A DNA stretch of 64,000 nucleotides, from contig KZ111145.1 of NCBI GenBank assembly GCA_002077045.2, positions 487,015-551,014 on the forward strand. Reading direction: 5' to 3'. The notes under the pieces are model-generated. The model worked only from the letters and a program-made list of their open reading frames with translations, searched no databases and was not told where the DNA came from. Each line of letters begins with the position of its first letter. Position 1 is the first letter of the stretch. A program made the translations under genes and the position numbers. This stretch comes from Rachicladosporium sp. CCFEE 5018 (taxonomy: Eukaryota; Ascomycota; Dothideomycetes; Cladosporiales; Cladosporiaceae). Below, piece after piece: positions 1-11,314 of the stretch.

Positions 1-58
1 GATGTGATCATAGATAGTAGTACTGTACATAGTGCGACGAGAACAGACGTCCCATGTG

Positions 59-1375
59 TCACGGATCCAGCTTCTTACCTCCGAGCTCGGTGATGCTGAA
101 CTGCTTCGCTGCCGCTTCAAAGCTCGCCTTCACCTTCTCGGAAGCATATTGCCGCATCTCAATCTCGTACTTCGCCACAACATCCTCTCCCCAACCTCCT
201 CTCTCACCTAGCAGCTTTCCCAGAAATGCGGCATCTTGTAACGCAGTGTTAGCTCCCACGCCTCCAGCCGGCGTCATACAATGCACCGCATCTCCCAGCA
301 CAGTCACTCTCGCCTCACTCTTCCACTCCGGCAGCCCTCGCGGCCAAGCTGTGGACATCTTGAGGAAAGCAGCCTGCGCGTCATTCTGCTGCTCGAAGAT
401 CCCCTTGAACTTCGGACTCCAGTCCTTCGTCAGCTCTCTCGACAGCTCAGCAGCTGGCTCGCCAATTAGCGAGAAGTCCTCGTTCGGTGGCGCGAAAGAG
501 CCTGGACCGCCGACGAACACCCAGCCGAACTCGACACTATCATCGTCAAGCTCACCACCGGGTCGAATGTTGGTGATTAGACTTAGCGGCCCAGCTTCAT
601 GTGATCCGTCACGAACGAAGAATACGCCTGTACCTAGCTCTCTGAACGCTTTGCTTGTGGTCTGGCCGTGTATCATACGGGCGCCCGTGTCGTAGCTACG
701 GATCTCGCCTTGGCCTAGCTGTGCGGCGAGTGCGGATTGCGAGCCATCGGCTATGACAAGCATGGAGCCTTCGGGTGAGGTCGTAGAGTCTGTGAAATTC
801 AGAACTACGCCACTTTCGGTCAGAGAGTAGGATGAGGCACGTTTGTCCCAGTGTATTGAATCTGCTATAGTCGTTAGGAGATTGTCGCGCAGCCAGCCTC
901 GCGCTGTGCCGTAAGTTGGGCCTGAGAGCATCGGCTTGGTAGGTGCCGGAGCATCTGGAGCATGTGGGGCGGAATTGGTGTCAGGCTTGCTTGGGGGCGG
1001 CCCTGGTGGACCAGTGCTTCCATGCTCGATGCGATCGCCTGTCTTGGCGTCAAAGTGATAGGGTCCGCCACTGCCTGTCGTTGAGGTGCCATCTTTGAAC
1101 GTTGTGAAGTCTTCAGAATTCAGGACGCTTTCGATCGCTGAGAGTCCCTCATCGCTCATCCTGATGCGGTAACCCTGCGCTCTGGCGTGGCGGTTGGCAT
1201 CTCGCTCGTACAGTTGGAAGGGAATGTTGTGTGACTGCAGTGCACGCGCAAGCAGAGTCCCACCAATGCCAGCGCCTGAGATGAGGACCGGCTTTTGCGA
1301 TATTGTTGCCATGGTTCGGCTCTGTGATGGAACGCGATTGATGTGACGGGACAGAGTAAGAAGACGACGGTTCAT
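59..1375 (-). CDS. FAD-dependent aromatic-ring-hydroxylase-like monooxygenase
   Basis: Single-exon gene of 438 residues, a normal length for class A flavoprotein monooxygenases (NAD(P)H- and O2-dependent hydroxylation of small organic substrates). The Rossmann FAD motif GAGIGG is at residues 34-39. A DG motif (IADGSQS) lies mid-protein, and the C-terminal FAD motif GDAVHCMTPAGG starts near residue 361. The first 21 residues contain several Arg and no Asp or Glu, followed by a second Met at residue 22 just before the beta strand of the FAD domain. The upstream start could therefore add a mitochondrial presequence and the second give a cytosolic form. No backbone biosynthetic enzyme is nearby, so the substrate cannot be inferred. 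The family call is firm; the substrate is unknown. Confidence 0.85.
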   Translation of the reverse strand: MNRRLLTLSRHINRVPSQSRTMATISQKPVLISGAGIGGTLLARALQSHNIPFQLYERDANRHARAQGYRIRMSDEGLSAIESVLNSEDFTTFKDGTSTTGSGGPYHFDAKTGDRIEHGSTGPPGPPPSKPDTNSAPHAPDAPAPTKPMLSGPTYGTARGWLRDNLLTTIADSIHWDKRASSYSLTESGVVLNFTDSTTSPEGSMLVIADGSQSALAAQLGQGEIRSYDTGARMIHGQTTSKAFRELGTGVFFVRDGSHEAGPLSLITNIRPGGELDDDSVEFGWVFVGGPGSFAPPNEDFSLIGEPAAELSRELTKDWSPKFKGIFEQQNDAQAAFLKMSTAWPRGLPEWKSEARVTVLGDAVHCMTPAGGVGANTALQDAAFLGKLLGERGGWGEDVVAKYEIEMRQYASEKVKASFEAAAKQFSITELGGKKLDP

Positions 1376-1698
1376 GAGGCTGTCGTGATGGACCAGAAAA
1401 TGATGGGAGCAACAGTAAAGAGATATATGCGAGCGTACTAGAATGAAGCAAGTCTAACATACAAGCCCTCTACATGACAAACGCTCGTCGATGACTTTAC
1501 GGACCTCCACTCCTCACAGCGTCGACGTTGAACACGGTGGAATGAGTTCGCCCGTCGAGGCTCCTTAGTCATCACCAACGGGATCTCGGAGTTCGTCGAC
1601 CGTTGCATTTCCCGATCATCACTCGTTCGATCTACTTCATTCCATCGTGTACATGATCTAGCTCTATCGTAACGCCACTTGAGCAATCATTTCTCTCT
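1376..1698. other. Intergenic, nothing recognised
   Basis: Lies between the start of the monooxygenase and the 3' end of phosphoketolase, both on the minus strand. It must hold the monooxygenase promoter. No further structure was seen. Confidence 0.5.
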
Positions 1699-4247
1699 TC
1701 AGTACGGCCATGTCCAGTTCGTCTGGTCCTCCGCGTCCATCCCGGTCTCGAACGCAAAGTTCTTACACCCGAGCCTCCTGGTCAAGAGATGCTCCCTTGT
1801 CGCAGCACCCTTGTTCCCAAGCCTGTCCCCAAGATTGTCAATAGCCAAGATAGCCAATGAAAATCGATCAGCCTCGTTCCTGATAGCCAGCTCAAGAGGC
1901 GTATCAATATTGCCCTTCTCCTTGTACCCTCGGACATGCATCAGATGCTGTCCACGGCGCTTGTACGTCAGTCTGTGCACGAGCCAAGGATATGAGTGGA
2001 AAGCGAAGACGACCGGCTTGTTTTCTGTGAACAGAGCGTGGTACTCGGTGTCTGTCAAGCCGTGCGGGTGATATTGATTTGGCATTAGCTTGAACAGGTC
2101 TACCACGTTAACGACACGGATCTTGAGCTCAGGTAGGTGTTCGCGCAGGAGTGCAGTGGCGGCAAGAGACTCTTGCGTCATGACGTCTCCGCAAGATGCC
2201 ATGACGAGATCTGGCTCGGCGCCTTGGTCGTTCGAGGCCCAGTCCCATCGGCCCACGCCCTTTGTGCAGTGGGCGACAGCGTCTTCCATGTTGAGAAACT
2301 GGAGGTGGTCTTGTTTATCGGCCACGATAACGTTGACGTAGTTCGTACTCTCGAAACAGTGGTTCATTGTGCTGAGGAGGCAATTGGCGTCGGGTGGTAG
2401 GTAGATGCGGACGACCTCGGGTGACTTGTTAACGACGACGTCAAGGAAGCCGGGATCTTGATGTGTGAAGCCGTTGTGATCTGATGTCTGTCAGTATTGG
2501 AGGGGAGTTTCCGGTGCATAGATGTCCCTGACCTTGTCGCCACACCGTACTTGTTAGCAAGATGTTCAGCGAAGCAATCCGCTGCCTCCAAGACACCTCC
2601 AGCGACTTCTCGATCCACTTTGCATGCTGATTGACCATCGAGTCGATGATGTGGATGAAAGGCTCATATGAGTTCAGCAGGCCATGCCTCCCGCTCAGAA
2701 TGTAGCCCTCAAGCCAGCCCTCGACCGTGTGTTCTGATAGCATCTCCATCACTCTTCCCTTCGGATCGAGATTGCCGCCATCCTCGTCCTCAGGCAGGTA
2801 GCCATTCACCCAGACTTTCTTGCCTGCTTCGTAGATCTTCGATAACTTGTTACTCTGTGTCTCGTCGGGCCCAAAAACACGGAAGCTCGTCGGATTGTCT
2901 CTGACAACATGGGTGAGCCAGGTCGCGAAGTACTCCATACTCGCGCCATGAGTCACGCCAGGCTTCGGCACATCAAGTGCGAAGTCCTGGAACTTCTTGA
3001 GACTGAGCGGCTGTCTTATCGATCCGCCATTAGTAATCGGGTTCTCTGACATGCGTTTGCCCTTAGCAGGTGCCAGCTCTCGCAGCTCAGGTACGAGCTT
3101 TCCGTCTTTGCCAAAAAGCTTCTCGGGTTCGTATGAATGCATCCACTTTTCCAGCTGCTGGAGCTGGGCATCATCGGTCAGTACCTTAGTAAGTGGGATT
3201 TGATGCGCCCTGAAGAAACCTTCCAGGTAGTGTCCTTCAACCTTCCTCGGAGCCGTCCAGCCCTTAGGCGAGCGTAGGATGATCATTGGCCATGATGGGC
3301 GGAAAGCCTTGCCTGACTCCCGGGCTTGCTTCTGGTATGCCAAAATCTCTTTCACGCATTGCTCCATTGTAGCAGCCATCGCTTGGTGCATGTCCTCGAG
3401 ATCGCTGCCCGCGACCACATAGGGCGTCCAACCGTATCCCTTGAACAGCGCAATGAGCTCTTCCTCGGGTATGCGAGACAACACAGTCGGATTGTGGATC
3501 TTGTAGCCGTTCAGATGCAATACTGGCAGTACCGCCCCGTCCGTGATCGGGTTAAGGAACTTATTACTGTGCCAGCTCGTGGCAAGAGGTCCCGTCTCGC
3601 TCTCACCATCACCAACGATCGTCACCGCAATCGTCTTGGGATGATCGTACACTGCTCCGAAAGCATGCGAGATGCTGTAACCGAGCTCGCCACCCTCATG
3701 CAGCGATCCGGGAGTCTCCGGTGTCATGTGACTGCCGATACCGCCTGGGAATGAGAACTGCTTGAAGAAGCGCTGCATGCCAGCCTTATCTTCGCTGATA
3801 TTGGGATAGAACTCGCTGTACACACCCTCGAGGTAAAAGTTGGAGATAAGACCTGGAGCTCCGTGGCCAGGGCCGCTGATTACGAGGGCATCGAGGTCGT
3901 ACTTCTTGATCATGCGATTGAAGTGGATATATCTGGTGCTGTCAGCGCCGTCTACATTTGTTCGGAAAGTAGATGACTTACGTGAATGACTGTCCAGCAT
4001 CGCTACCCCAGTGTCCGAGTAATCTCGGCTTGATGTGCTCTTTCTTCAATGGCTCTTGCAGCAATGGGTTCTCTTTGAGGTACAGCATCCCCAAGCACAG
4101 GTAAAGCGTGGCATGGAACCATTTCGTCAACTTCTCAATCTCATCTTTACTGAGCGACTCACCAGTAATGGTCGATCGTGTCTTGCTGTAGACAGACCAC
4201 TCCTCTTGGCCGTCTGTAAGTGTTCGCTGCACCTTGTCAGGAGCCAT
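1699..4247 (-). CDS. Xylulose-5-phosphate/fructose-6-phosphate phosphoketolase
   Basis: Three exons (3982-4247, 2533-3932, 1699-2480) encode 815 residues, the usual length of the family. Introns are 3933-3981 (GTAAGT...CAG) and 2481-2532 (GTCAGG...CAG). The enzyme is thiamine-diphosphate dependent and splits xylulose-5-P (or fructose-6-P) with phosphate to acetyl-phosphate plus a sugar phosphate. Visible hallmarks are GHWGSDAG near the first splice site, SGPGHGAPG, GDGESETGP (the diphosphate-binding region), HLNGYKI, and DHNGFTHQDPGF just after the second intron, which fixes that splice junction. The protein ends QTNWTWPY. It probably acts in the cytosol in a phosphoketolase bypass that supplies acetyl units through acetate kinase or phosphotransacetylase, neither of which is in the window. 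Confidence 0.95.
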
Positions 4248-4881
4248 GTCCGCGGTGAGATGAAGCTTGATGGTGGTGTGTGAGTGTGTGGAGAAGGAAA
4301 GCTGAGCAGAGAAATGGAATGAAGCTCTCTTGACTTTCCTTATGACGAGCTACACATGCACGCCGGAAGTATGTGGTGAGACTTGACGGCTGCTAGATCA
4401 GGTACCGGGTGCCTGCCGGCTGCGTGGTGTGACGCCTCTCGTTCACATGAGCTTCGAATTGACTTTTGTAGGTGAGGTCCGCGATCCGGAGCTTCCGGCG
4501 CTCCACATTGCATCGTTGCACCGATGATGTGCAGTCTGCGAGAGAAGTCATGAGATGGCGAATTGACGCGATGGCAGCACGGCTCAGATTGCGTATGCAT
4601 GCCCATGCAGGTAGCGAATTGATAAGGAGACGCGATGTCGACTCGATGCACGTGGGTGTGGGTGGTGCACAGAGTTTTGTTGATGACTAAGGCGATCCGG
4701 GGGGGTCCGCTTTCGTGTGGTGAATATAACTAGTGCTTTGAGGATGTGGACGCGCTGTCTATTGCGCTACTAACGCTGGACCACTGCAAACAGTGCGGCG
4801 CGGTGCTGATAACGGCGCTGCGTGAACCCCCCGCGTACTCCTCCAATCTGTTCCTGTTGTTCCCCTGCTGGCCGCTTAACC
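4248..4881. other. Intergenic, phosphoketolase promoter region
   Basis: About 630 bp upstream of phosphoketolase and downstream of the TLC-domain gene. Short open frames are present on both strands, but none shows a recognisable protein. Confidence 0.5.
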
Positions 4882-6239
4882 TCATGCCTTCCGCCGACTT
4901 CTCGTACTCCTTGCGGGCGTTGCCGTAGATCCGCTGACCTCGATACTGCGATGACCATCTGCATACACACCCCTTTGGACGACCGGGTCGCTGTCAACGG
5001 GTCCGCCCATGAGCTCTTCCGCTCGCCTCCGTGCATCCTTGATACTGGCATCTTTCCTACCGAGACCTAGCACCTCCAGACCCTCTTCTGACAGTCCGGT
5101 CAATGTAGCTGGTGCGCCGGGCACAGACGTGGTAACGGACTTCGGCTTCTCAAACGTCGGGTCTGGTGGCTGATAGTGCACCACATCCGGTCCGATACCT
5201 TTCGTACCCCACGGCGGGTCGAAGCGTTTGCGGATGGTCTGCACCATCTTGCCGAACCACCAGAAGTTGAGAATGTTGAGCACGACGTTCGAGGCAAGGT
5301 AAATGGCTGCGAGCCACAGCGGAACATATCGCACATCCATGAACGCTCTCGTTTGCGCCTGCGTGTCGCTGAGATCACCAGCTTTCATGCCGTCTTTCAC
5401 GGCATCGGCAAGGTACTGCGGGGTGGAGTATCCCGAATTCGTGGCCTTGTAGATGTCTCGGAAAACGAGTATCGAGGAGTAGCTGCCCCAAATGAGACGA
5501 CATGCGAAGAACGTACTCGTGAGGAGTGCACCGTTCACTGCTTGGTAGACAGATCCAGTGAGGTCAAGCTTGTCGCAGAACCAGTGGATGTTCAGGAAAG
5601 GACTCGAGAGCTCGTAAAGTAGGAAGACTGGCGCATAGAAATACAGAAATGGGCGCTGCACATGGTCAGTATACCGCAGAGACATTGCTCGCTACACTGC
5701 TTGCTTGGCAGCGACTGATTGGGACTTACGAAGCCAAAGGAGAACACCGTCACTGCACTGACAGCATGTGCCAGCATACCCCAGCCAAAGATGTGTACAT
5801 AACGCGAGCACATGTACAGATCCCATAGGAAGTACGCCAGGGCGAAGCTCTGCAGCAGTCCTGTAGCACCGGTGTATCCCCATACCCTCTTCTCCCAGTT
5901 GTCTATCCCAAATGCACCGCTCCCCCGCCAAGATTGTCGCTCTTGATCATAGAAGATGACCCATAAACTCATAGTGCAGATCACGCACGACTGCACGAAT
6001 GAGACGACATGGACGTCCCAGTTGATCTTCGTCCTGGAGGAGAGGGCATTGTACCGCTGAGGCACAAACTTCCGCGAAATCCACGGTGCGAAGACTTTAC
6101 CAACCAAGACGTAGAAGCTCAGCGCGAAGATGACTTCGTGTGCGTGTAGTGGTAGCGTTGGGAGCGATAGCTTGCTGGAGAGTGGTCCAGTAAATGCTGT
6201 GAGTGCGCCAGGCGGTGGCACAGGAAATGGGTCGAGCAT
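4882..6239 (-). CDS. TLC-domain membrane protein
   Basis: Two exons (5730-6239 and 4882-5655; intron 5656-5729, GTAAGT...CAG) encode 427 residues. The start chosen is the Met beginning MLDPFPVP; an in-frame Met 35 codons upstream adds an unremarkable extension. Several hydrophobic segments alternate with short loops, and the block LLYELSSPFLNIHWFCDKL is typical of TRAM/LAG1/CLN8 proteins of the TMEM56/TLCD type. Homologues sit in the ER or other endomembranes and act in lipid metabolism or sensing. This is not the ceramide-synthase branch: I see no Lag1p HH motif. The hydrophilic C-terminal tail of about 130 residues is Ser/Arg rich at its end and probably cytosolic. Confidence 0.8.
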
Positions 6240-7278
6240 GTTGCGAGCTGGCGGGGAGGCTGCAGGCGAGAGACTATGCTCCGACACTCCGTTATGAAAG
6301 ATATGGCCTATATCATGGCATACAACGCCGGCGCATGTGTACAAGGCGCGGGATCATTAATGGTGGGTGCTGAATGACGTGCCGACTCAGAGATCTGTTG
6401 ACATCGTCGCCTATTTGGATGTGGGGCGATCTTCCGAGGCGCAAGGCACGTGATGCCGAGCTGAGGAACATCTCAAGGATCCAAACTCTGCCATTGCTTA
6501 TACTCACTTCATATCTTGGTATCTCCCGAAGATGATTTACAAGTACTTTGGAAGGTCATTATTAGCCTTGTGAGCTGGAATTGCCTACACCACGCGGCTA
6601 AGCTTCGAGACAATAAACCGCCGTTAGCTGGCAGTTGATTCAGCGCCACGAAGCGGGAACCGGGTTGAACGATCGTCCACTCATCTCGATTGGAGTGCCA
6701 GGAATTCGACACTTCTAATAAGCCCGAGCCGTATCCCCGAGCAGCTACGCCATCGTATGAGCTGCAGGACTGCCTCCAAGACGAGCACAAGTGGTGTGAG
6801 TCTGCAAGATGGGACAAAGCAGGACCGTCGGCGCCTTTCTTCCCCGGCGCCGCTTTCATTCCAGCAACCAGACTCCACCAGGCTGAAGGACCCTGGAGCT
6901 TGGAAAGCTTGTGGGATCCCGCTCGAGTTTGATTTGTTGTTGAACGCGACCTCCCTCTCAAGGTCACGCAGTTTGGTGATGAGCGATGCTCGCAATCGCA
7001 TCCCATTGCGGGTAACAGAACACCATAGACCTATATGATGGCATCGTTGTTGACTCATAGGTACTTTTGCGGGGTCTGATATAACGTCTCATCTCTCAGC
7101 GCTCATCATCATGGCGAGTTCCGGCCACTATATGTCGTTGCCTTAACTCCGTCTCCGTTCCCTTCGTTTGCATATCAACATACATTGCCATACTGCATAC
7201 CTTCTCTACCATTGACTTTGACATAGGACTTAATTCAGCTTGGCTTCGACACTGACTCTATCGAAGTGTCACGCAACC
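6240..7278. other. Intergenic, divergent promoter region
   Basis: About 1 kb between two divergently transcribed membrane-protein genes. Open frames on both strands around 6509-7058 are mutually overlapping and show no domain or splice logic. No RNA gene was recognised. Confidence 0.5.
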
Positions 7279-9363
7279 ATGTCTTCTTCGCGGACATCAT
7301 CACTGAGCCATGATCGGAACTTGACTATTACATTCGATGAGAAGACCATAACAACAGATGCCAGGGCACCACCTATAGGTCCGGTATCGACTCTAGCAGA
7401 CCCTGTTCAATCAAACGAAATCAGGATAGTCCCAGCAACAGCGGACAAGGCTGTAGATCCCAACGGTCACTATGTCACCGGCATGAAGCTCTGGGCAGTG
7501 ATGATCCCGCTGTGTCTGAGCTTCTTCTTGGTGCTGCTTGATACTTCAATCATATCGACAGTAAGTACTCCAGGGCTCTGCCACCACCAGCAAAGCGATT
7601 TGGCCGTTTCAGTCTTCGCCCAGTCAAGCATATCGTAATGCGGCCAAAGTCAATACCATCCACATGCTGATCTTAGTCCAGGCAATACCGACAATCACGA
7701 ATCACTTCCACTCGTTACCAGATGTTGGATGGTATGGTGCTGCATACCAGCTCTCTGCTGCTGTACTACAACCACTGGCAGGCAAGCTCTACGTGAGCTT
7801 TAGCAACAAATGGACCTATCTGGCATTCTTCGCTCTTTTCGAGCTCGGCTCGCTGATCTGTGCTACTGCGAATTCGTCCAACATGTTCATTGTCGGTCGG
7901 GCGATCGCAGGCATGGGGACTGCGGGTCTTCAGAACGGCGCTTTTACCATCATTGCGGCCAGTGTGCCCCTTATCAAGCGTCCGCAACTTATGGGAATAT
8001 GTCAAGGAATTGCGCAGCTGGGAGGCGCTTTGGGTCCACTGCTGGGTGGTGCGCTTACCCAGTACGCGAGCTGGCGGTATGACACGTTGCCTTTGACCGT
8101 CTGGACAAGTGCTGACCTATAAAGCTGGTGCTTCTACATAAATCTTCCTCCGGGAATTTTCGTAGCAGGCCTGATAGCCTTCAGCAAGGTGCCCGACGCA
8201 TTCGCCAAGCCGCCCGCTCGAGTTGTCGTGAAGGAGCTCCACAAACGACTCGATCTACCAGGCTTCGTACTGTTCGCGCCTGCAGTAATTATGCTTTTGC
8301 TTGCCCTCGAGTGGGGTGGAAATGCGTATGTTCGACGCCGTATGATCGCACGGGGTAGAGCTGACAGAGCATGGATAGTTACGCTTGGAAGTCCGCCACT
8401 ATCATCGGCTTATTCTGTGGCTTCGCGGGTCAATTCGCTTTATGGCTGGTGTACAACTTCTGGAAAGGAGAGGAAGCACTGATACCTATCTCCATCGTTC
8501 GTCGCCGGGTTGTCTGGACGAGTTGTAAGTTGTCTTCCTGTGACAGTTTTTTGGTAGAGTCAGCACTAAGCAGAGCGATCGCAGGTATCGTCATGGGCGC
8601 CATCTTCTCCGGCCTCTTCCTCTCGAACTACTACCTCCCAATCTACTGGCAATCGACTCTGAACACCTCTCCTACGCTATCAGGCGTGTACCTCCTCCCG
8701 TCCATCCTCACAGCTCTGGTCGGTGCTGTTGTGGTAGGCAAACTGGTCCAAATCACTGGTTATTACATACTCTGGGCAGTCGCCAGCATGACGCTCCAAG
8801 CTATCGGCTTCGGTCTCTGCAGCATCCTGAACGAGAACAGCAGTACTGGCGAATGGGCTGGCTTCCAGATCATCTTCGGTATTGGCAGAGGTTTCGGCTT
8901 CCAGATGCCTATCATCGCCATCCAATCCGGTCTCACGCCTGCGCATTCTGCTCTGGCGACTTCGCTGATCATGTTCTCGGGCATGCTATTTGGTGGAATC
9001 TCTCTGTCAGCATCGGCCACTATCTTGACCAATTCTCTGCGAACCTTGATACCGCAGACCGCACCGGACGTCGATGCGAACGCCGTAGTTGCAGCTGGAG
9101 CTACAGGCTTCCGATCAATATTACCCGCCGACCAGATCCCGGGTGTACTGAAAGCGTACTCGACTGCTGTGGATCGAGTGTTCTACTTGGCAGCTGGCCT
9201 ATTTGTGGCTGGCTTTGTCGCGGCTTGGGGTATGGGCTGGGTGGACATCCGGAAGAAAGAGACAGGGGGAACAGCGGTGAAGGATGCGGAGAAGGACCTC
9301 GCAGAGGATTCAGATGCCGAAGCGATACCCAGTACGGTAGAGAACAAGGAGGTGAAAGTATAG
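7279..9363 (+). CDS. MFS drug:H+ antiporter, DHA2 (14-TM) type
   Basis: Five exons (7279-7560, 7682-8076, 8125-8325, 8379-8524, 8585-9363) encode 600 residues. Introns are 121, 48, 53 and 60 bp; the last is a multiple of three and leaves the frame open if retained. The ATG lies in MSSSRTSS; an upstream in-frame TTG is not used. A cytosolic N-terminal tail of about 75 residues precedes the first membrane segment, which ends LLDTSIIST, the DHA2 motif D1 region. Further hallmarks are GRAIAGMGTAGLQNG and the loop ASWRWCFYINLPPG, whose Arg codon spans intron 2. Homologues are plasma-membrane pumps for toxins or drugs of the aflatoxin-pump/Tri12 class. No biosynthetic cluster is adjacent, so the cargo is unknown. 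Confidence 0.9.
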
Positions 9364-9737
9364 GAGGCTGCAGCTTACCTTGGGGAGCAGCGAACAATAG
9401 ACATTTCCATTCCTCACGTCGCCAGACAATGTCAAATCTACACTCACACGATATAGAGGATGGTACCCGGTTATCGGCTCCCCTCCCAACGCACTTGGAC
9501 AGCCTCATGCATGTCTGCCACGAGCCAGGTCCTGCCGGTGATCCTGGGCAAAGTCGAGCTCATGTTGAAGTCGTTCCTTCCTCGACAACTCCACCTCCAT
9601 CTGCGCTTGCCTCGCAACACGCTAGCATGTTTCAGAACTCAACTTTTGTCCCTTTGCTCACTCTACCCAATATCCCTTTGTCTCCACTCCTTGCACTCTG
9701 CACCCAGTATACTGCATCAACGATACGCTGGAACACC

Positions 9738-11180
9738 ATGGCGGGCGATACGACCCTCGTCCTCCGCGACACGGAGTCGAACCAGCAGCACAAGAGCCAG
9801 TCGAACTCATCCAACTCGATTCGCTCGAGGATCTCTGACGGCGATTCCTAGATTATGCTGCTGCGAACGCGACTGGACGGTCTATAGACACAAAGCAGGG
9901 CACAAACACCACACGACGTCGAGATGACTTGGTACCCACACTTGCCGACGCGCCGGAACCTGGACAGATCCGTACGCCCAAGGGTAGGCTGCAGACCTGT
10001 CAAGAGCTGCTCGTTGTCCGATGGCTGACCGGACCATAGGAATCTTGCTGGAGGAAGCTCAACACCTCCACCAGCTCGCATATTTGGCCATCGCAGCCGG
10101 TGAGCTACAAAGAGCTTCAGATCTGTAGAGCGCCGTCCAAATGATGGTGTCCGTAATTGAGTCCACTGTATTTGAGCTGCCAGGGAGGCACTTGACTGTT
10201 AAGTCTTTCATCAACGTCAAGTCATTTGCTACGTCCTGTATAACTGATATCGAGCGCCAGACAATGCGACCTCAGCCTTTCCAGACCAAGGTAGTGCCAG
10301 ATCTACCCAATGCAGCGATGACTCGGTGTCATCGCTTGGCAGGTCCCACAACAGTATGTCCCTTAGGGTTCTATATCCCCATTTCGCGCCGAGGAGTTGC
10401 TGATTGGAGGCAACAGTGCAGAGCTCTCCAGATGGAGGGCTGGTATGTATCGGCATAAAGGCTGCGCAGCAAACAACACCTCTACTTCCAAGACGTCGCC
10501 CTATCATTGATCACTGTGAGTCATTCCTTCATACGATCCTTATGAACATTCTCTAACCAAGCCTAGCACTGGAACACGCCCTGATATGGACGGAGAAGGC
10601 AGATCGAGGCATTTCCAGCAGTCAAGGAGTCCAGCTGGTGTCCACGACCTCGACACAGCGGTCGAGCGGAGCAGGAGCATTCGCTCCTGTGGAAAAGGAT
10701 GCTAGCGGTTGATTCGCCCCCGCCTGCTCCATCTCGCCCAAAGCTGCCTCAGCATGTCTGCCGGCTGATTTTGGCGGTTACTGGATTGTCGCCAAAGACA
10801 TGCGCGAATTGTTGGCAAGCGGACTGCACCAGCGAATACCACTTCTGCAAGCAGCACTGGCTGTGGACGAAAGGCTTCGGCGAGCCATGCAAGTTCCCAG
10901 ATGCTGTACACGTTCATAGTACATTCGACGATGGCAAGTTGCGGTGGGCGACTCACGAAGTGCGGCCAACCTGCATGCAGTTGGTAGAGAAGGGATGTGT
11001 CGGAACAAGAGAGCTGGTGGATGCTCGTATGGGCATGACATGGCTGAGCTGCGGGCTAGCTTGGCTGACTCCGTCAAGGTGGTGCTCAAGAAGTATCGGA
11101 GCCTTGCGAAGCGGCGCTAGACGACGCACTTGACATGCTGGTCAGCGAGGCGTTGGACGCCGACCGTCACCAGGGGTGAC
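9738..11180 (+). pseudogene. Decayed gene of unknown function, several frameshifts
   Basis: Protein-like stretches occur on the plus strand but change frame repeatedly. A frame reading VEPAAQEPVELIQLDSLED meets TGA and continues as FLDYAAANATGRSIDTKQ. A second frame then reads GILLEEAQHLHQLAYLAIAAG (about 10030-10100). A Cys-rich block with TCANCWQADCTSEYHFC lies in 10699-11040, and further shifts lead to LADSVKVVLKKYRSLAKRR and LDDALDMLVSEALDADRHQG near 11050-11180. Splice sites do not join these pieces cleanly. I do not recognise the family. The Cys/His block could be a metal-binding segment. It could instead be a functional multi-exon gene that I have failed to assemble. Confidence 0.35.
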
Positions 11181-11314
11181 GATTGCATTCCACTGCTCGG
11201 TGCCCAAGGGATGTATGACCAAGCGTGCTCCCTCCCTGTCGACATTATCACACAACAGATCTGCAATGACAGTGATCGTGGACTTCTGTGCAAGCAGTAA
11301 CTGTATCATGAAGT

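Noticed and set aside
6509..7058. Overlapping frames on both strands in the 6.2-7.3 kb spacer
   Set aside because: Mutual shadows, no start context, no motif, no splice model.
8853..9851. 332-codon plus-strand frame overlapping the drug transporter
   Set aside because: Out-of-phase shadow of the last transporter exon; only its tail touches the decayed region.
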